This document shows, piece by piece, positions 39,827 through 51,944 of a DNA stretch of 64,000 nt. The stretch lies in assembly GCA_916610825.1 (NCBI GenBank), contig OU744447.1:36511024-36575023 (forward strand), written 5' to 3'. The notes below the pieces were generated by a model. The model had not been told where the DNA came from, searched no databases, and saw nothing but the letters and a program-made list of their open reading frames with translations. Position 1 is the stretch's first letter. The number at the start of each line of letters is the position of its first letter. The DNA is from Haliclystus octoradiatus (taxonomy: Eukaryota; Cnidaria; Staurozoa; Stauromedusae; Haliclystidae). A program made the position numbers and the translations under genes.

Positions 39827-40385
39827 TGAAATAAAACATATTTTTACCATTTTTAAACAAATTTGACACAAAAGATTTGACTGATTGGATCAACTTTCTC
39901 CTATAAATCTTCATGTCTTCCTCATATTTTGCCTTTCTTCGAATCACAGATTTATAGTTCTACTTTCCAAACACTTTCGATTCTTTCGAACTTTATGATT
40001 TTGATTTGTCTTGATTCTCACTTATGCTGTGTCGCAAGCTTTTGACGGTTTTGTAGGGCATTTTTGTCTCGGAATAGCCACCATAACCAAGCTATTGATG
40101 AAAAGAAGAAGAATGCCTTGAATTATAATACTGTACTCTGAAATATATATATCACCATATTTTATTTGCAATTATTTAGAAATTTTGGATGTTTTTTCTC
40201 TCAAGTTGTTTTGGCTTGCGTGATCCAAACACGGTAGTAAGCCAATCAAATCACTAGAACAGCATTCGAAATTCTATCGAGTTTCACAATAGCTATTATT
40301 GCAATGTCATCTACAAACTCAAAATTGGCTAGACGCTTCTCAGGATGGGCGTGACAGTAAAGTATAACCTGAGCACGAATGACAA

Positions 40386-40673
40386 CTCAGCCTTAACTTT
40401 ATCTGAAACATCAAATGAGTACCATCTAAGGATGGCGGATGGAATGGTTCAGAAGGAAATGCATTGTGAGTAGCTGCGGCGCATCGTTGCGCATTGACAA
40501 TCAAGGCCTATCTGCCATGAAATCTGTTGAAATTGATCTGCAGTGTCGCGGCTGAGATCTAAGGAGCGTTTAACATCATTGCTCTTAGCGAAAAGAGCCA
40601 CTTCTCTAGAAATAGAGGAGTGGTACGGGTGCCTTCGGTAGGGCGACACCGTCCACATTACTTACTTTTTTTT
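40386..40673 (+). mobile_element. SINE family 2, 5'-truncated, with 11-bp target-site duplication
   Basis: The body matches 57463-57748 and 58533-58916 but the tRNA-like head is missing. ACGAATGACAA flanks it on both sides (40375-40385 and 40674-40684). The 3' end is TTACTTACTTTTTTT. It is inserted in the decayed LINE, opposite in strand. The overlapping minus-strand frame is not a gene. Confidence 0.8.
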
Positions 40674-42150
40674 ACGAATGACAAGCAAAACGTAGAACAA
40701 AATTGATAAATAATGTAAATAAAATAAGTGTCAGTGTATCTCCCAGTAAAACACCATACGATGTAATAAAATCTGCAGTTTCCCTATAACACGCGGATCT
40801 AACATATGACGACGTTGATGTATGTAATGAGTGAAATTCGATAACTGATAGAGGTGGAATGTTATAAAAGGATAATAAAGTCTTGATTTTGCAACGATAG
40901 ATGGGAATCAAACGCTTTCTTGAAGTCGATAAAAACTACAATAATGCCCTTTGTATACCTCAACCTTACATGACTCTAAAAGAGTTCTTCATGCAACAAT
41001 ATGTGCAGTAGTTGAACGTTCGCATCTATACCACCATTTTGATTGTAGCGTAGGTGGGGATCGATAATAGGAACAATTCGCCGATGTAAAAGTCTATTAA
41101 AACATTTTGCAGCTGTTGCCATAAGAGATATTTCACGTTGTTGATCAACATTTGAAGTTGTATTCTTGGGAATTTGTATCGTTATGGAGCGAAGCCATTC
41201 ACTTGGTGGAGTACTATCACCGAGTAGTAGAGAATTGATGATAATTAGAATAGCTTTTGAGCAGAAGGTGATCTTAGTGCAATAGTGGGTATTCCATCAG
41301 ACCCAGGTGACGCTAAAGGTTTCATTTGAAATAAACAGGACGCAAGTTCCTCTTCTGTTACAGGTGATTATACATGAAGTGGCATAGTCAGGCAAATGAA
41401 GACGACACCTATGTAAATGGGATCAACACACACTATTGTTCCCCGTTGTTCTACTGAGGTGCGTTTATATTGTTACCATAAATTTGATGCATAAAGACGT
41501 AAATAAGACGTTGGAAACCGAGATCAGCCCTACTATTTATGCGGGGCTGAGAGTGTAGGATGAAATTCCCATATAATCAGGTGGCAAAAACAGCCCGTCT
41601 ACCGTCACCACACCTAGTCTGCTTCATATAAACACCTTTAGTGTCTTTTTTATCATCAAAACTGATCAATACAACCAAAAAACTGGATAGAGCAGTAGCT
41701 TATTCCACAAAGTATATAACTTCCTGGCTGGTGACTCTACATGTGCCAAATCACTCGATTTGTTTCAGATTTAATTTTTAAAATAAAACAGTTGAATATT
41801 TAACACTGGCTACAAAAATGCAACTCAACAAAATAGTAAACTAGGTAACTATTGAGCATCTGAAAATATACTAATATTTGTGCAGTTTATTACATGAAAG
41901 ACATAAAAGTTTGTTGTTTATAAACTTTAGCTGATTAGCGAACTAATCTGCAATAATGTAGCGATGACGGCATTGCGAGAAGATTGTGAAATAAGATTAA
42001 AATTGTGTATACCTACCATTAAACAATTTCATCTCATATTTTGTTGCTTGTTTTGTTTTCCTGGCCCGGAATTTAAATGACTCATATAAAATTGATCCAA
42101 AACATTTGCGAATCTTCTGTTTGCTATTTGAAACTTGCGAGGGAACTTGC

Positions 42151-43022
42151 CAGTGTTGCAATGTTGTAAATACTCGTTAGTCGTTACTATTGGAGTAATT
42201 TTAGGAGTAATTAGTTATTTTTTTGAGAAAAGTAATAAATAATCTAATTGACTACTTTTTGAAGTAACGAGTATTATTTGAGAGAAAGTAATTGACGTTA
42301 CTTTTCAAATTACTTTTATGACTACAAAATAGTTGCTTTGTTGTCTTGTGATAATAATCAAAGGCGTTGCTGTCACTAAGTTTCGCTTTTTATTGTTCTG
42401 TCTGCGATGCAATATCACATTATTTGCAGCTTTCATGAGAGCTATTCAAACCAGGTGAATTGTATGATATATGACCAATAAACCCTATCCCATAACCTAT
42501 TCTTCTCTGTTCTGACATTGTTCTGTTGATCAATAGATTCAATAGCTTTTCATTTTTTATTTGAGTGAGTTTCAAATATTGAAAAGATGATGTAAAATTT
42601 ATGGCTAGTTATGAATAGATCCGACACAAATAAACCATTTTGATAAAATAAATTAAATGAAACCATTTATTTGGCAATTTTATTAAAAAGTTTTCAACGT
42701 CAATTTATCTTCTGCTGCAGTCACCAGTATTAAATTAATCTTATTAAATTGATCGTTCCCCATCGTAAAAACAAGATGGCCGCCATGATTGTCAAAACGA
42801 GAAAAGTCATTATCGAAAGGGAGGCAATATCTTTTGTTTCATAAGTTAAAGTAATCATGAAGTAATTTAGTAGTTAAAATTACTTTTTTTTGGGAAAGTA
42901 ATTAGTATTTGTAATCAATTACTTTTTAGGCTGAAGTAATTAGTAATGTAATTAGTTACTTTTGAGGAAAAGTAATTTGTAATGTAATTTATTACTTTTC
43001 AAAAGTAATTCTCGAATCACTG
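42151..43022. mobile_element. hAT-like element with subterminal AGTAATTA repeats
   Basis: Ends CAGTGTTG (42151) and CACTG (43018-43022) are in the CAGTG/CACTG style of hAT elements. Both subterminal 150-bp regions are crowded with GTAATTA/TTACTTTT repeats, while the middle (42350-42840) is unlike them. I see no convincing 8-bp target duplication and no transposase. Confidence 0.45.
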
Positions 43023-43686
43023 AGTGTTGACTACATGAGAAAATAGTTAACAATTGAGCAACCAATCAGAATGCAGATCATTCGGCTAAATATATATAGA
43101 AGCTAGGCTTGATTCTCAGCTTCTGTTCTGTTGTTAAACAGTGAGTATGATAGATCAGTTTATTCTATTAAAAGAACGATCTTATTTTTTTTAATCAAAA
43201 CATGGATAATTTATTTTAGAATTTAATGTTGTATAGATAGTAATAAAATAAGGTTTTCATATTAATTTTTAAACAGTTATGCATGTAACTTCCAGCGATT
43301 CTTTCAAATTTATTTAGCTTCACAAAAAGGTCAGGTAGTACTATATAGTTAAAACTAATATATAAAATGTACTTATCAATATTTATAGCATGAAATCAAT
43401 TGTTGTAGACTATATAGAAAAATTAATATACTGAGATAAATAGAGTTGAACAAGATTTTTGATTCTGAAAACCATATACAATAGTAATAACTGCTGTAAA
43501 CAAAATTCTCATTCGACACACCGACGTTGGGCCAACGTTGTTCCACCGTCGGTATGTCCAGTGGGTAATTGTTACTATGATATCACATTACCACTAATCA
43601 AAATACACATTCATCAAAATGATGTATCTCGTATATAAGCTATTAAGTACACGTATTCGGCTATAACAAAACTTCTATATCATCAT

Positions 43687-46600
43687 TTAAGCGAAATTTT
43701 GCAGTTCGGTTTTCATCCTGTGACCAGTTGGTTTCAAAAGTCGTTTATACTTTTTTCTAGATTCTTTCTTTCTTCGAATATAATTAATAATCTTTTTAAA
43801 AGCTAGGCTATTATATCGAATACGTATGATAATTGCTGAAATAAAACCAGCTGCAAGACATAGTAAAACAATATAAAATCGTATCATAAAAAATGGAATT
43901 TCAACCAATTGAAATATTTTACGATAACTTTTCCACGGTATTAATACTACAACGACATTGAATACAAATGAGATAGTAACAAAAACAATATGTAAATAAT
44001 TCTGTAAAAGAGATTTCCGATATGGAGCACCTCGATATAAGATAATAAAAATAAGTACATATTCAATATTTAATATACCAAAAATAACAACTTGTTCGTA
44101 ACATAAGAAATTATATGCTAGATTTTTATTATCAAAAGTTAAAGGAGAGCGATAAAAACCTTGATGTTGAATAGATAGAAATCCGGCTAACATTGCAACA
44201 AACATAACTAAAACGAGACATAATAACATGATAATGAGATCAAGACGAAATAATTCCAATTTTGGTTTCTTTCGATGAAGTATAGGATATGGATCCGCTA
44301 TTAACATAGTTAATGTCAATGGAATAACTTGAAAAAAATAAGAGTAAAGTTGTCCAAAGTCGCTTAAACTTGAACCAACAATTGATAACATTACTAAAGA
44401 TAATGAAAATAAAATAGCAAATGACATTTGTATTGAAAATATCATGGATGTATTGACAAGAGCTGTTCGTCCTCCTTTAATCAACAGTGGACAACATGAA
44501 ATATTTAATATTTGACTGGTAAATGGTGATGCCACAGATGCTTCTGCTTGTGATAATGATATCCCCACATCTGCAGCTTTTAATGCCCCGCAATCATTTG
44601 CACCATCCCCACACATTGCCACACAATAATCCAATGATTTGAGATCTTTAACTAATAAAGCTTTTTGATCTGGACTCATACGTGCAAATATTGTACCATG
44701 TAGTAATACTTCTTCATATAAACCAGCATGTTTGTCATGTATAATTTGAAAAACTTCACCAGTTAAAGCTAAATGTTTGATTCCATAATCATCGTAGGGG
44801 TTTGTGTTTGAGAATGAAATGACGTCATTACTGTCAACAATAACTTGACTTATAAGCTCTCCATCGTTTATCATACCACTTTCTTTTGCAATATGAACAG
44901 CTGTTAATAAATGATCACCAGTTATCATAAGCGTTCGTATATTTGCTGATTTTAATTCAATAATCGCAGGCTTCGTTTCTGGTTTACAAATATTTCTGAA
45001 AATGAGAATGCCATAAAATTCCAATTGGCTTTCAACTTCTTCTCTTTCTACATAACTGCTGTTGCTTTTGGAGATAAGTTGTTTTCCTGCCAACGCTAAA
45101 ACACGACATCCATTTTCTGTATGATGGTTGATTTGTGTCTCAAAATTATCAGGTACGGTTTCTTTTTGACATAAATTAGCGATAATTTCCGGTGCACCTT
45201 TACAAAATACATAATTTATACCTTTGAGAGCATCTCTTGCTATGCAGCTCATTCTCCCCAAAGAAGAATCAAAAGGATATAAATTAGAAACAATCAATTC
45301 CTTTCCTTCATTCAGGGTTATCCCCCTCTCATTTTTACTTTGTCCAATTGTAGCTTTGGCATATTCCATCATTTCTTTTTCAAGGTCATCCCCTTCTAAT
45401 TTTCCGTTAATGAATACAAGTGAATGACAGCAAGACATACAATCAAGTAGAGGTCCCCAAATAAGTGGTGATTCCCTTGTTTTGAGCTCTCGTTTATCGT
45501 TCAAGTCTTCCACGTTTGATAAAATCAGACCAGAGTTAGTTAAAGTTCCAGTTTTATCAAAACAAAAACAACTTATTCGTCCCGCAAGACTTATCCGTGG
45601 TAATTCAATGCATTGAATATGTCGTTTAGATAAACCTCGAGCTGCTAATAACAAACTTACTGATAAAACAATAGGTAAGTCCGGTGGGATAACAAGCGTA
45701 AAAATAGCTATTGAACGGATAATAACTAGTCCAATGCTTGTATCTAGCGAAAAGAAATTATAAAACGTATAAATAGATCCCGCAAGTGCTGGAACTGCGA
45801 GACAAATTATGAATTTGAAGAAATCACTATAAAATAAGAAATCGATTCTTTTTGGTAGCACCAACGAACGTATTAATTCTCCTTTTGTTGTACCGAAACC
45901 AGTTCGCATAACAATTGCCTTTGGTGGTTTATCTGGGTTAGGAGAATTTGCATCTAAAACATATGTACCATTAAAAATAATATGCTGTTTGTATGAGATA
46001 GAAGTATCAATGTTTACATTCTTCATACGACTTCGAACTTTCAAAATAGGAACACTCTCTCCAGTCAGCATACTTTCGTTAATGACGCAACTGCCGTTGA
46101 CTAAAACGGCGTCACATGGAAACGTCATGTTACTTTCAATCATTATTAAATCTCCTGGTACTAAATCTAGGGAATCAATAATCATTTCAGTAGGAATATC
46201 CTGTAAATTATTTCGACGCCAGACATGGACTTGCGTATTACCAGCTACCATACGACGTAATTTATCATGTTGACGTTTTACAACAAAAGCTGTTGCAAAT
46301 AATGACATCAATGAAGCCGTAAATACAAATCCACTAAAAATATAATATTCTTCTAAACTCCATATTATTATAGTAGCAACTTGGAATATATAGAAAGGGT
46401 TCATTACTAAACCAATTAGAATAAGTAGGAATGATTTTTTTGGTACACGTATAATATTTTGACCATAAAGTCCCGTAAGCCACGATTGATATTTATGTGT
46501 AAGACCTTTATTTATATCAATGAATATTTCAGGAGCCAAAGTTTGTAGATTGTAAATATGTAATTTAATAACCTTTCCACCTATAATGAAATAACGATGT

Positions 46601-46962
46601 AATTTGTAATAAAAATAACGATTTTTATCTTTTGACATGAATTTAATGGCAGAGATAACATTCTTTTCAGTTGTATTAGGATTTGGTATACATTCAATCA
46701 TTTCGCCATCACACATTTGCTCTTTAATATTTACCACATGAATTTCGTTATATACATCATCTTTTACTATGATTGTTGTTGCGATTGAAAACACACATTC
46801 TTGATGTGTCAATTTGATATAATGGTCAAAATTCCAATAAAAATATAAAGCTAGTAAACCACCTGTTAATGTGCAGCAAATATACAAAATAATCACTCGC
46901 CAGATAATCACTTTGTAACCAATGAAAGCTAGCTTTTCGTTTTCTTCATTATCAGATGCCAT
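43687..46962 (-). CDS. P5B-type (ATP13A2/3-like) P-type ATPase, single exon
   Basis: The 1091-residue frame has all P-type ATPase landmarks: LTGESVP with TGES at ~300, the transmembrane IPPDLP motif at ~426-430, the phosphorylated Asp in DKTGTLT at D469, KGAPE in the nucleotide domain, TGDH, and the hinge GDGANDCGALK around D786/D790 followed by EASVASPFTS. That last motif and the N-terminal re-entrant/TM arrangement point to P5B; members studied in animals are endo-lysosomal polyamine exporters. Length is normal. Oddities: PPDLP where animal P5B enzymes usually have PPALP, TGDH instead of TGDN, and no introns in a gene normally split into many exons, so an old retrocopy is possible. The frame is intact, which suggests function. 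The start Met opens an acidic cytosolic tail. Confidence 0.9.
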   Translation of the reverse strand: MASDNEENEKLAFIGYKVIIWRVIILYICCTLTGGLLALYFYWNFDHYIKLTHQECVFSIATTIIVKDDVYNEIHVVNIKEQMCDGEMIECIPNPNTTEKNVISAIKFMSKDKNRYFYYKLHRYFIIGGKVIKLHIYNLQTLAPEIFIDINKGLTHKYQSWLTGLYGQNIIRVPKKSFLLILIGLVMNPFYIFQVATIIIWSLEEYYIFSGFVFTASLMSLFATAFVVKRQHDKLRRMVAGNTQVHVWRRNNLQDIPTEMIIDSLDLVPGDLIMIESNMTFPCDAVLVNGSCVINESMLTGESVPILKVRSRMKNVNIDTSISYKQHIIFNGTYVLDANSPNPDKPPKAIVMRTGFGTTKGELIRSLVLPKRIDFLFYSDFFKFIICLAVPALAGSIYTFYNFFSLDTSIGLVIIRSIAIFTLVIPPDLPIVLSVSLLLAARGLSKRHIQCIELPRISLAGRISCFCFDKTGTLTNSGLILSNVEDLNDKRELKTRESPLIWGPLLDCMSCCHSLVFINGKLEGDDLEKEMMEYAKATIGQSKNERGITLNEGKELIVSNLYPFDSSLGRMSCIARDALKGINYVFCKGAPEIIANLCQKETVPDNFETQINHHTENGCRVLALAGKQLISKSNSSYVEREEVESQLEFYGILIFRNICKPETKPAIIELKSANIRTLMITGDHLLTAVHIAKESGMINDGELISQVIVDSNDVISFSNTNPYDDYGIKHLALTGEVFQIIHDKHAGLYEEVLLHGTIFARMSPDQKALLVKDLKSLDYCVAMCGDGANDCGALKAADVGISLSQAEASVASPFTSQILNISCCPLLIKGGRTALVNTSMIFSIQMSFAILFSLSLVMLSIVGSSLSDFGQLYSYFFQVIPLTLTMLIADPYPILHRKKPKLELFRLDLIIMLLCLVLVMFVAMLAGFLSIQHQGFYRSPLTFDNKNLAYNFLCYEQVVIFGILNIEYVLIFIILYRGAPYRKSLLQNYLHIVFVTISFVFNVVVVLIPWKSYRKIFQLVEIPFFMIRFYIVLLCLAAGFISAIIIRIRYNSLAFKKIINYIRRKKESRKKYKRLLKPTGHRMKTELQNFA

Positions 46963-49262
46963 TTGTCAATATTACAGTCAATAAAATAAACGATCTACAT
47001 TAGAACGGTAAGAGTTATCTTCTATTAAAACGATCAATCCAATATTTCAATATAGAAACATTTAAATTCAATGTTTATAATCATATTTCATAATTCTACT
47101 GTACATTTATTTCATGATCACTTATAATAACTCTTCCAAGTTCCATTCTATTTTTATTACTGCAAAATATGATTACAGACTTTTCTCACGTACACGACAG
47201 CCGCGGTAGCTAACCTGATCTCAATACATTTTTTAACGCATCACATTTCATCATTCAACATTTTTTTGTGCATGTCACATTTCACATGATAGTATCAACT
47301 TACTTTCGATTTTACCATAGTTACTATACTCATCACTATACTAACTATGATTATACTCATAGAAACAATGTCAACAAATCAACAATTCAATCGTTACTAG
47401 CATGCGTGCAGACAGACTTTTCCTTCGTATAGTTACTAGCCTGCGTGCAGACAGACTTTTCTTTCGTATAGCCTGGTTCCCATATAGCAAATTTGCCAGC
47501 GACACTGTCTGCGATCATGACGGCGGTAGGGCCGGCGATGAACCGCAGGCTACCGGGGGCATGCCGGCGCTGAACGCAGGCTACTGCAGCCGCGCCGGCG
47601 ACAACCTGAATAGATGAAGTTGCCCTGATCAATTGTGTCTCCCTTCTTTACAAATTATATAGTAGCATGCAACGTATTTTATCACGTTCTACTATATTTT
47701 AGTTCTATACACTTTATTAGTCATATAATACAGTACATTCAGTAGTTTAAGCATAATTTAGTGTATTTTATCGTAATTTAATAAACAGATTAATAATATC
47801 ATCATAATATTATATCATTTTAATTTAATATTGGCGGGAAACAAACCCACGTTTTTTGTCAACTGATTTCATTGGATAATGTTGACCATGTGATGTATCG
47901 TTTAACGATAGTATCCATTAAATGCTTACGGCGGATGTCGGGGTCTCTGATATGCTGGCTTATAAGTTACCAGTCTGCGTGCAGACAGACTTTTCCTTCG
48001 TACAGTTACTAGCCTGCGTGTAGAAAGACTTTTTCCTTCGTATAGTTACTAGCCTGCGTCTAGCCTTCGCGAAGAAAAAGTTACGCAAGCGAATCGTTTC
48101 CCAGCAACATATTTTTTATAAGAAAGTCTGGTAATTCTGATCTCCAGATTTGCGGAATCAGCTGTGGTATCAGAATGGAAATCGAGCGGGGTGGGGCATG
48201 CAGGGAAAAAGGACACTTTTCACGATATCAGACAAATAACACCAACAATCAACAGACGGACCTTTTCAATTAACGAGCACGCATGCGTGACAGTTATTCT
48301 ATTGCCCAGACGAAGTCACAATCGAACATCATCAACATTACCATTTATTCAGAAAACCTTTACATTATAATACACATTAGCTACAGCTACAGTATGCCTT
48401 ATTTGTAATAATTTCTATCAACAGATTCCGATTCTGGGTCGGATTCGCACACGTTGGCAGGAAAGACATGAAAAACGATATTTTGACATTTTATGACATT
48501 AAAAATGAATGCCAGGTCAGAAGTTAAGCAGATATTGATGAACAGAAAATATAGTGGCAGTTTTGACAAGCACATTGCAGGAATCCCTCGCTTTCGCCTT
48601 AAAATAGTATTTGCAACATAAATAACGCCACAAAATTACATATAGACATAGATGAATTTTAAATCAGATAATTCGCAACAATCAAAAACCGCAAACCTTA
48701 CCTTTAGGTCGTGTATATATACCATATTTTATATTCAGGTAAATTATAAATTCAGGCGGCATTTGTTCAGCATTCGTTTTGATTTTAAATGTTAGAATTG
48801 TATAGCGGCGATAAATTTTTATTCAAAAAACCAAAACCAAAACCACTCCGTGGTTCATGTTTCGCGCCGAAAAATTGTACATGTTTCAGAAGTAATTTAG
48901 AGGGCCTTACCTATGCGCAGAAGTGATACACTTGAATCAGTACCGGTTCTGATCTAATTAACATCCCTAATATTAAACCTCGCAGTGAGTTCTGGATCGA
49001 GGACCAAACAGTTTCAATTCAATATATTCGATACAATGTATAAACTGTAATACGAACGAATATTCGGTTAAAAGTCTTTGATGATCATATTTAGAATGTA
49101 CTGAAAAAACATTTAAATCCATTTATTGAATGAAATATTTTTGTAACTCAAGCTAAAGAACAAATATTGAAACATTAAAAGCAAACTTTGTATCAACTTT
49201 GTTATGAAAACTAATGCCATGACACTGAGATAAGCATTCATAACATTTTCATTCACAGTACA
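46963..49262. other. Between P5B gene and Tctex1 gene; repeat arrays
   Basis: Holds the tandem CGTGCAGACAGACTTTTCCT units at 47397-47475 and 47965-48065 (about 39 bp each), and a GC-rich patch at about 47470-47615 that begins like the 8859 MITE (AGCCTGGTTCCCATATAGC). No gene supported. Confidence 0.55.
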
Positions 49263-49943
49263 ATGCAGGATAGCGGACTTAGAAAAATATCTGAAGAGAA
49301 CTCAACAGGGTTAAATTCTGAGGAAATTGAATCTGGAATAGAAGTTAAACAACAAACCTTGAAGTCGAGGCGAATATCAATTTTTCAAAAGGAGAGAAAT
49401 GAAGAACCTGGATTGGAAATTATTAAAGAAGTAGCCTCTTGCACCGTTGTCCATAGCGACGAACCTAGTGGTGACGAACTACCGTCTAGAGATCCTTATA
49501 TCAATCCAAGAAGAAGTTCAGTTGCTATACAAAGGCTATTAACATTAAATCTAACATCAACGAATATAAATCGCGTTTTGGAAACACCTTTACCACGCAC
49601 AACTTATCAGTTGACCCCGCAAATAATCCCGTCATGGTCACGCAGTAAAAAGTTATTACAATCAGCTTTTAAAGAAACATTTAATGGGAATAACATTAAA
49701 TTTAAGCCGAATGATATTCAAACATTAACAATGATTATTCAAAAGAAATTTAAATCACTTCGCATGGACCGTTACAGAATAATTACTATGGTTACAGCGG
49801 TGACGTATACGCAAGAACCTACCACGCAGGTTGGAAGTCGTTGTTTATGGGATACAAGATTTGATTTATTTGCCGATTATAATGAACAGATAAACAGTGA
49901 TACTTCAGTTACTGCTGTTGCATATTTAATTTATAAAGAGTGA
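49263..49943 (+). CDS. Tctex1-domain protein (dynein light chain Tctex-type family)
   Basis: 226 residues, one exon. The first ~120 are polar and unstructured. From ~125 to the end the Tctex1 fold is recognisable: NDIQTLTMIIQKKFKSLRMD, then RYRIITMVTAVTYTQEPT, SRCLWDTRFD, and a final strand SDTSVTAVAYLIYKE. Family members have RYKxxxxVxI...SRCLWDxxxD...Y...N.....AVAxVYxxYxE, so the domain is complete, ending normally two residues before the stop. Relatives with N-terminal extensions are ciliary/axonemal dynein-associated proteins. TTCACAG lies just before the start, so a 5'-UTR intron acceptor is possible. Which paralogue it is cannot be told here. Confidence 0.85.
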   Translation: MQDSGLRKISEENSTGLNSEEIESGIEVKQQTLKSRRISIFQKERNEEPGLEIIKEVASCTVVHSDEPSGDELPSRDPYINPRRSSVAIQRLLTLNLTSTNINRVLETPLPRTTYQLTPQIIPSWSRSKKLLQSAFKETFNGNNIKFKPNDIQTLTMIIQKKFKSLRMDRYRIITMVTAVTYTQEPTTQVGSRCLWDTRFDLFADYNEQINSDTSVTAVAYLIYKE

Positions 49944-51179
49944 AATTATATAAGATAATTGGACAAATCAATATGTAATCATATCGGTTCTATTTGAAAA
50001 TTGGATAAAATAATTAGACAATTTTTATTTTACTGCCATCAGTTTTCATGGATATACAGTATGTCGGATCCAGGAAGGCAATCTTTTTTCGCCATTATGA
50101 TTTTCTTAAGAATGCAATTTTTTGTGACAGTTTCAAAAAAAACATAAAAATATCATTTGTATATGTTTTCGCAGCGTCTATAGCAACATTCTTCTGAAAT
50201 GTTGATAAATAAATTTTAAAAATTGTCTAGAGACAATTTATACTGAAAATAATATTTAGAATGTTTACTCAATCGTGCAATTTTGTTCATCACTTTATGT
50301 AAAATCCCCCCGGGATTACTTCCACACATCGGCTGTACGGGGGACGTGTCATGTTTTTTGCTTATTCCAGTTTCTTGTGAAATTTTACGATTTTTGGCGC
50401 TATTCGAAATTTTTAAAACTTTTCTTTGGTTTTGCTCGTAAAAATAGGAAATTTTATCGTCTTCATTCTCATTTGCTGTGAAATGTTATGGTTTTCCTCC
50501 ATATTTAAGAATGGCACACCCAAGCAAGACACAAAAAATTAGCGAAGTATACACCCCCACCCCCCTCACAAGATTAGAGTTATGAACATCTGAAAAAAAA
50601 AAATTGCCAATATAGCAACGACACATTTTTGCTTGATAGTTTGCACTTGCGTACTAGGTAGAATCTACAGAAAAACGAGTCATGTAACAATTAAGACAAA
50701 TAATTACTACTTCAAGACAAGTTATGACAAGTATTATTTTGATATTTAATTCATTATTAATTATTTCTTACTTATTATTGAATGTTAGCAATGTTTTAGT
50801 GGTGTTGTACTTTTATGAAAAGTTACTACTTTTATATAATATAAAATCGTAATGCATGGATTAATGTTATTAAGTTTTCGATAAGTATCAGGGAATATTG
50901 AGAGACTTCTCAAACATCAATATCATAATTATAAAAGAATAATATTATCGAAGACTAAAATAGGACTACAACCGATAAATCCCATTTCGAAATGGGAATT
51001 AATTAACAAATAAAATAAATTACATAAACCCGTTCACAAATCTGATGATCAAGTGAGCATCTTGAATAAATTTAAGGAATAATATAAGTTACTGTAGCAC
51101 TTCGAGTGTAAATTTAACTTTCATTAACAAGGAATCTCCATAAAATGTCGATTCGTTATAACATTAATTTGTTATTATT
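49944..51179. other. Intergenic
   Basis: A G/C-run stretch near 50305-50345 resembles the ends of the 13636 MITE family. Otherwise nothing recognised; any last exon of gene D would lie here, but I could not identify one. Confidence 0.4.
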
Positions 51180-51412
51180 TGATAAATTATTATAACTTTA
51201 TATAATTAATTATAATTCATAAAATCATTATAATTTTAAATAATCATTATAATTTATATAATTATTATAATTCTATATAATTATTATAGTTTTATAAATT
51301 ATTATAATTTTATATAATTATTATAATTTTATATAATTATTATAATTATTATAATTTTATATAATTATTATAATTTTATATAATTATTATAATTTTATAT
51401 AATTATTATAAT
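51180..51412. repeat. AT-rich tandem repeat next to gene D
   Basis: Degenerate units of TATAATTATTATAATTTTA, 19-20 bp, about ten copies. It abuts the last recognised exon of gene D directly. Confidence 0.85.
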
Positions 51413-51944
51413 TTACCCGCAAGGACATAAATGTGCTGGTATGTCAGCTTTTTCACAATCTCTATCACGTAAATGTCCTAATACATTAAAATCACTTTCA
51501 ATATCTCCACGTACATCAATTAACGTCGTTAATGTTTCATATACGTCATACGGCGTTGTTACGTAATTAATATTCTTTTTAACGTCAGGTAAAGATAGTT
51601 TCTTAACGCGATCTTCTGAAGCCCATATTGTTAATAAAGGCAATTTTGCCTCTAATTTTCCCAAGTCTGTTTTAGAATATGAGCCTGATTTTGAACCTTT
51701 TGAACTTGTAAATACTATAACTGTATTTTTCAAAGTTAATAATTCATTTTCTATAAAACCAGCAAGATATTTATCTAAATGTGATATCCCATTACTATTT
51801 CCACGAGTAATCTCTGATAATCCCATAACCCCAAATTTTTTTGATGACTTATAAATTTGTAAAAATGATTTTAAATAATTGAAAGAAGGATAGAATATAG
51901 GTTGTAATCCAAGACAATATGGTGATATTCCAAAATTGTATTTC
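51413..51944 (-). CDS. Gene D exon: C-terminal half of DUF229
   Basis: Acceptor TATTTTTTAG|G, completing a Lys codon begun in the previous exon. Product KYNFGISPYCLGLQPIFYPS, then FGVMGLSEITRGNSNGISHLD, TVIVFTSSKGSKSGSY, LPLLTIWAS, YVTTPYDVYETL and DRDCEKADIPAHLCPCG. This order matches DUF229: C-L-G, W/T-E-[LI]-[ST]-[HR], xxSDHGxRxG, LPFLSI, TPFDLxxTL, R-x-C-x-x-AGIPxxxCxC. The stop TAA overlaps a possible donor (GG|GTAAAT), so a short extra exon may follow. Confidence 0.75.

Larger units (their letters stand above)
38780..41350 (-). mobile_element. Decayed LINE (RTE-like reverse transcriptase), interrupted by nested insertions
   Basis: Minus-strand pieces in RT order: WLRSITIQIPKNT, DQQREISLMATAAKCFNRLL and IDPHLRYNQNGG (about 41200-41030), FIDFKKAFDS (near 40930), a GVLLGDTLT-type segment (near 40750), FEFVDDIAIIA (near 40300; the FVDD active-site box), INDIERIGLTVGLNINTTKT (39430-39370) and a C-terminal KYKIMTFIGHLTRAEERCPQ (near 38960). 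Several frameshifts and stops; not active. A SINE (40386-40673) and two MITEs lie inside it. Confidence 0.7.
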
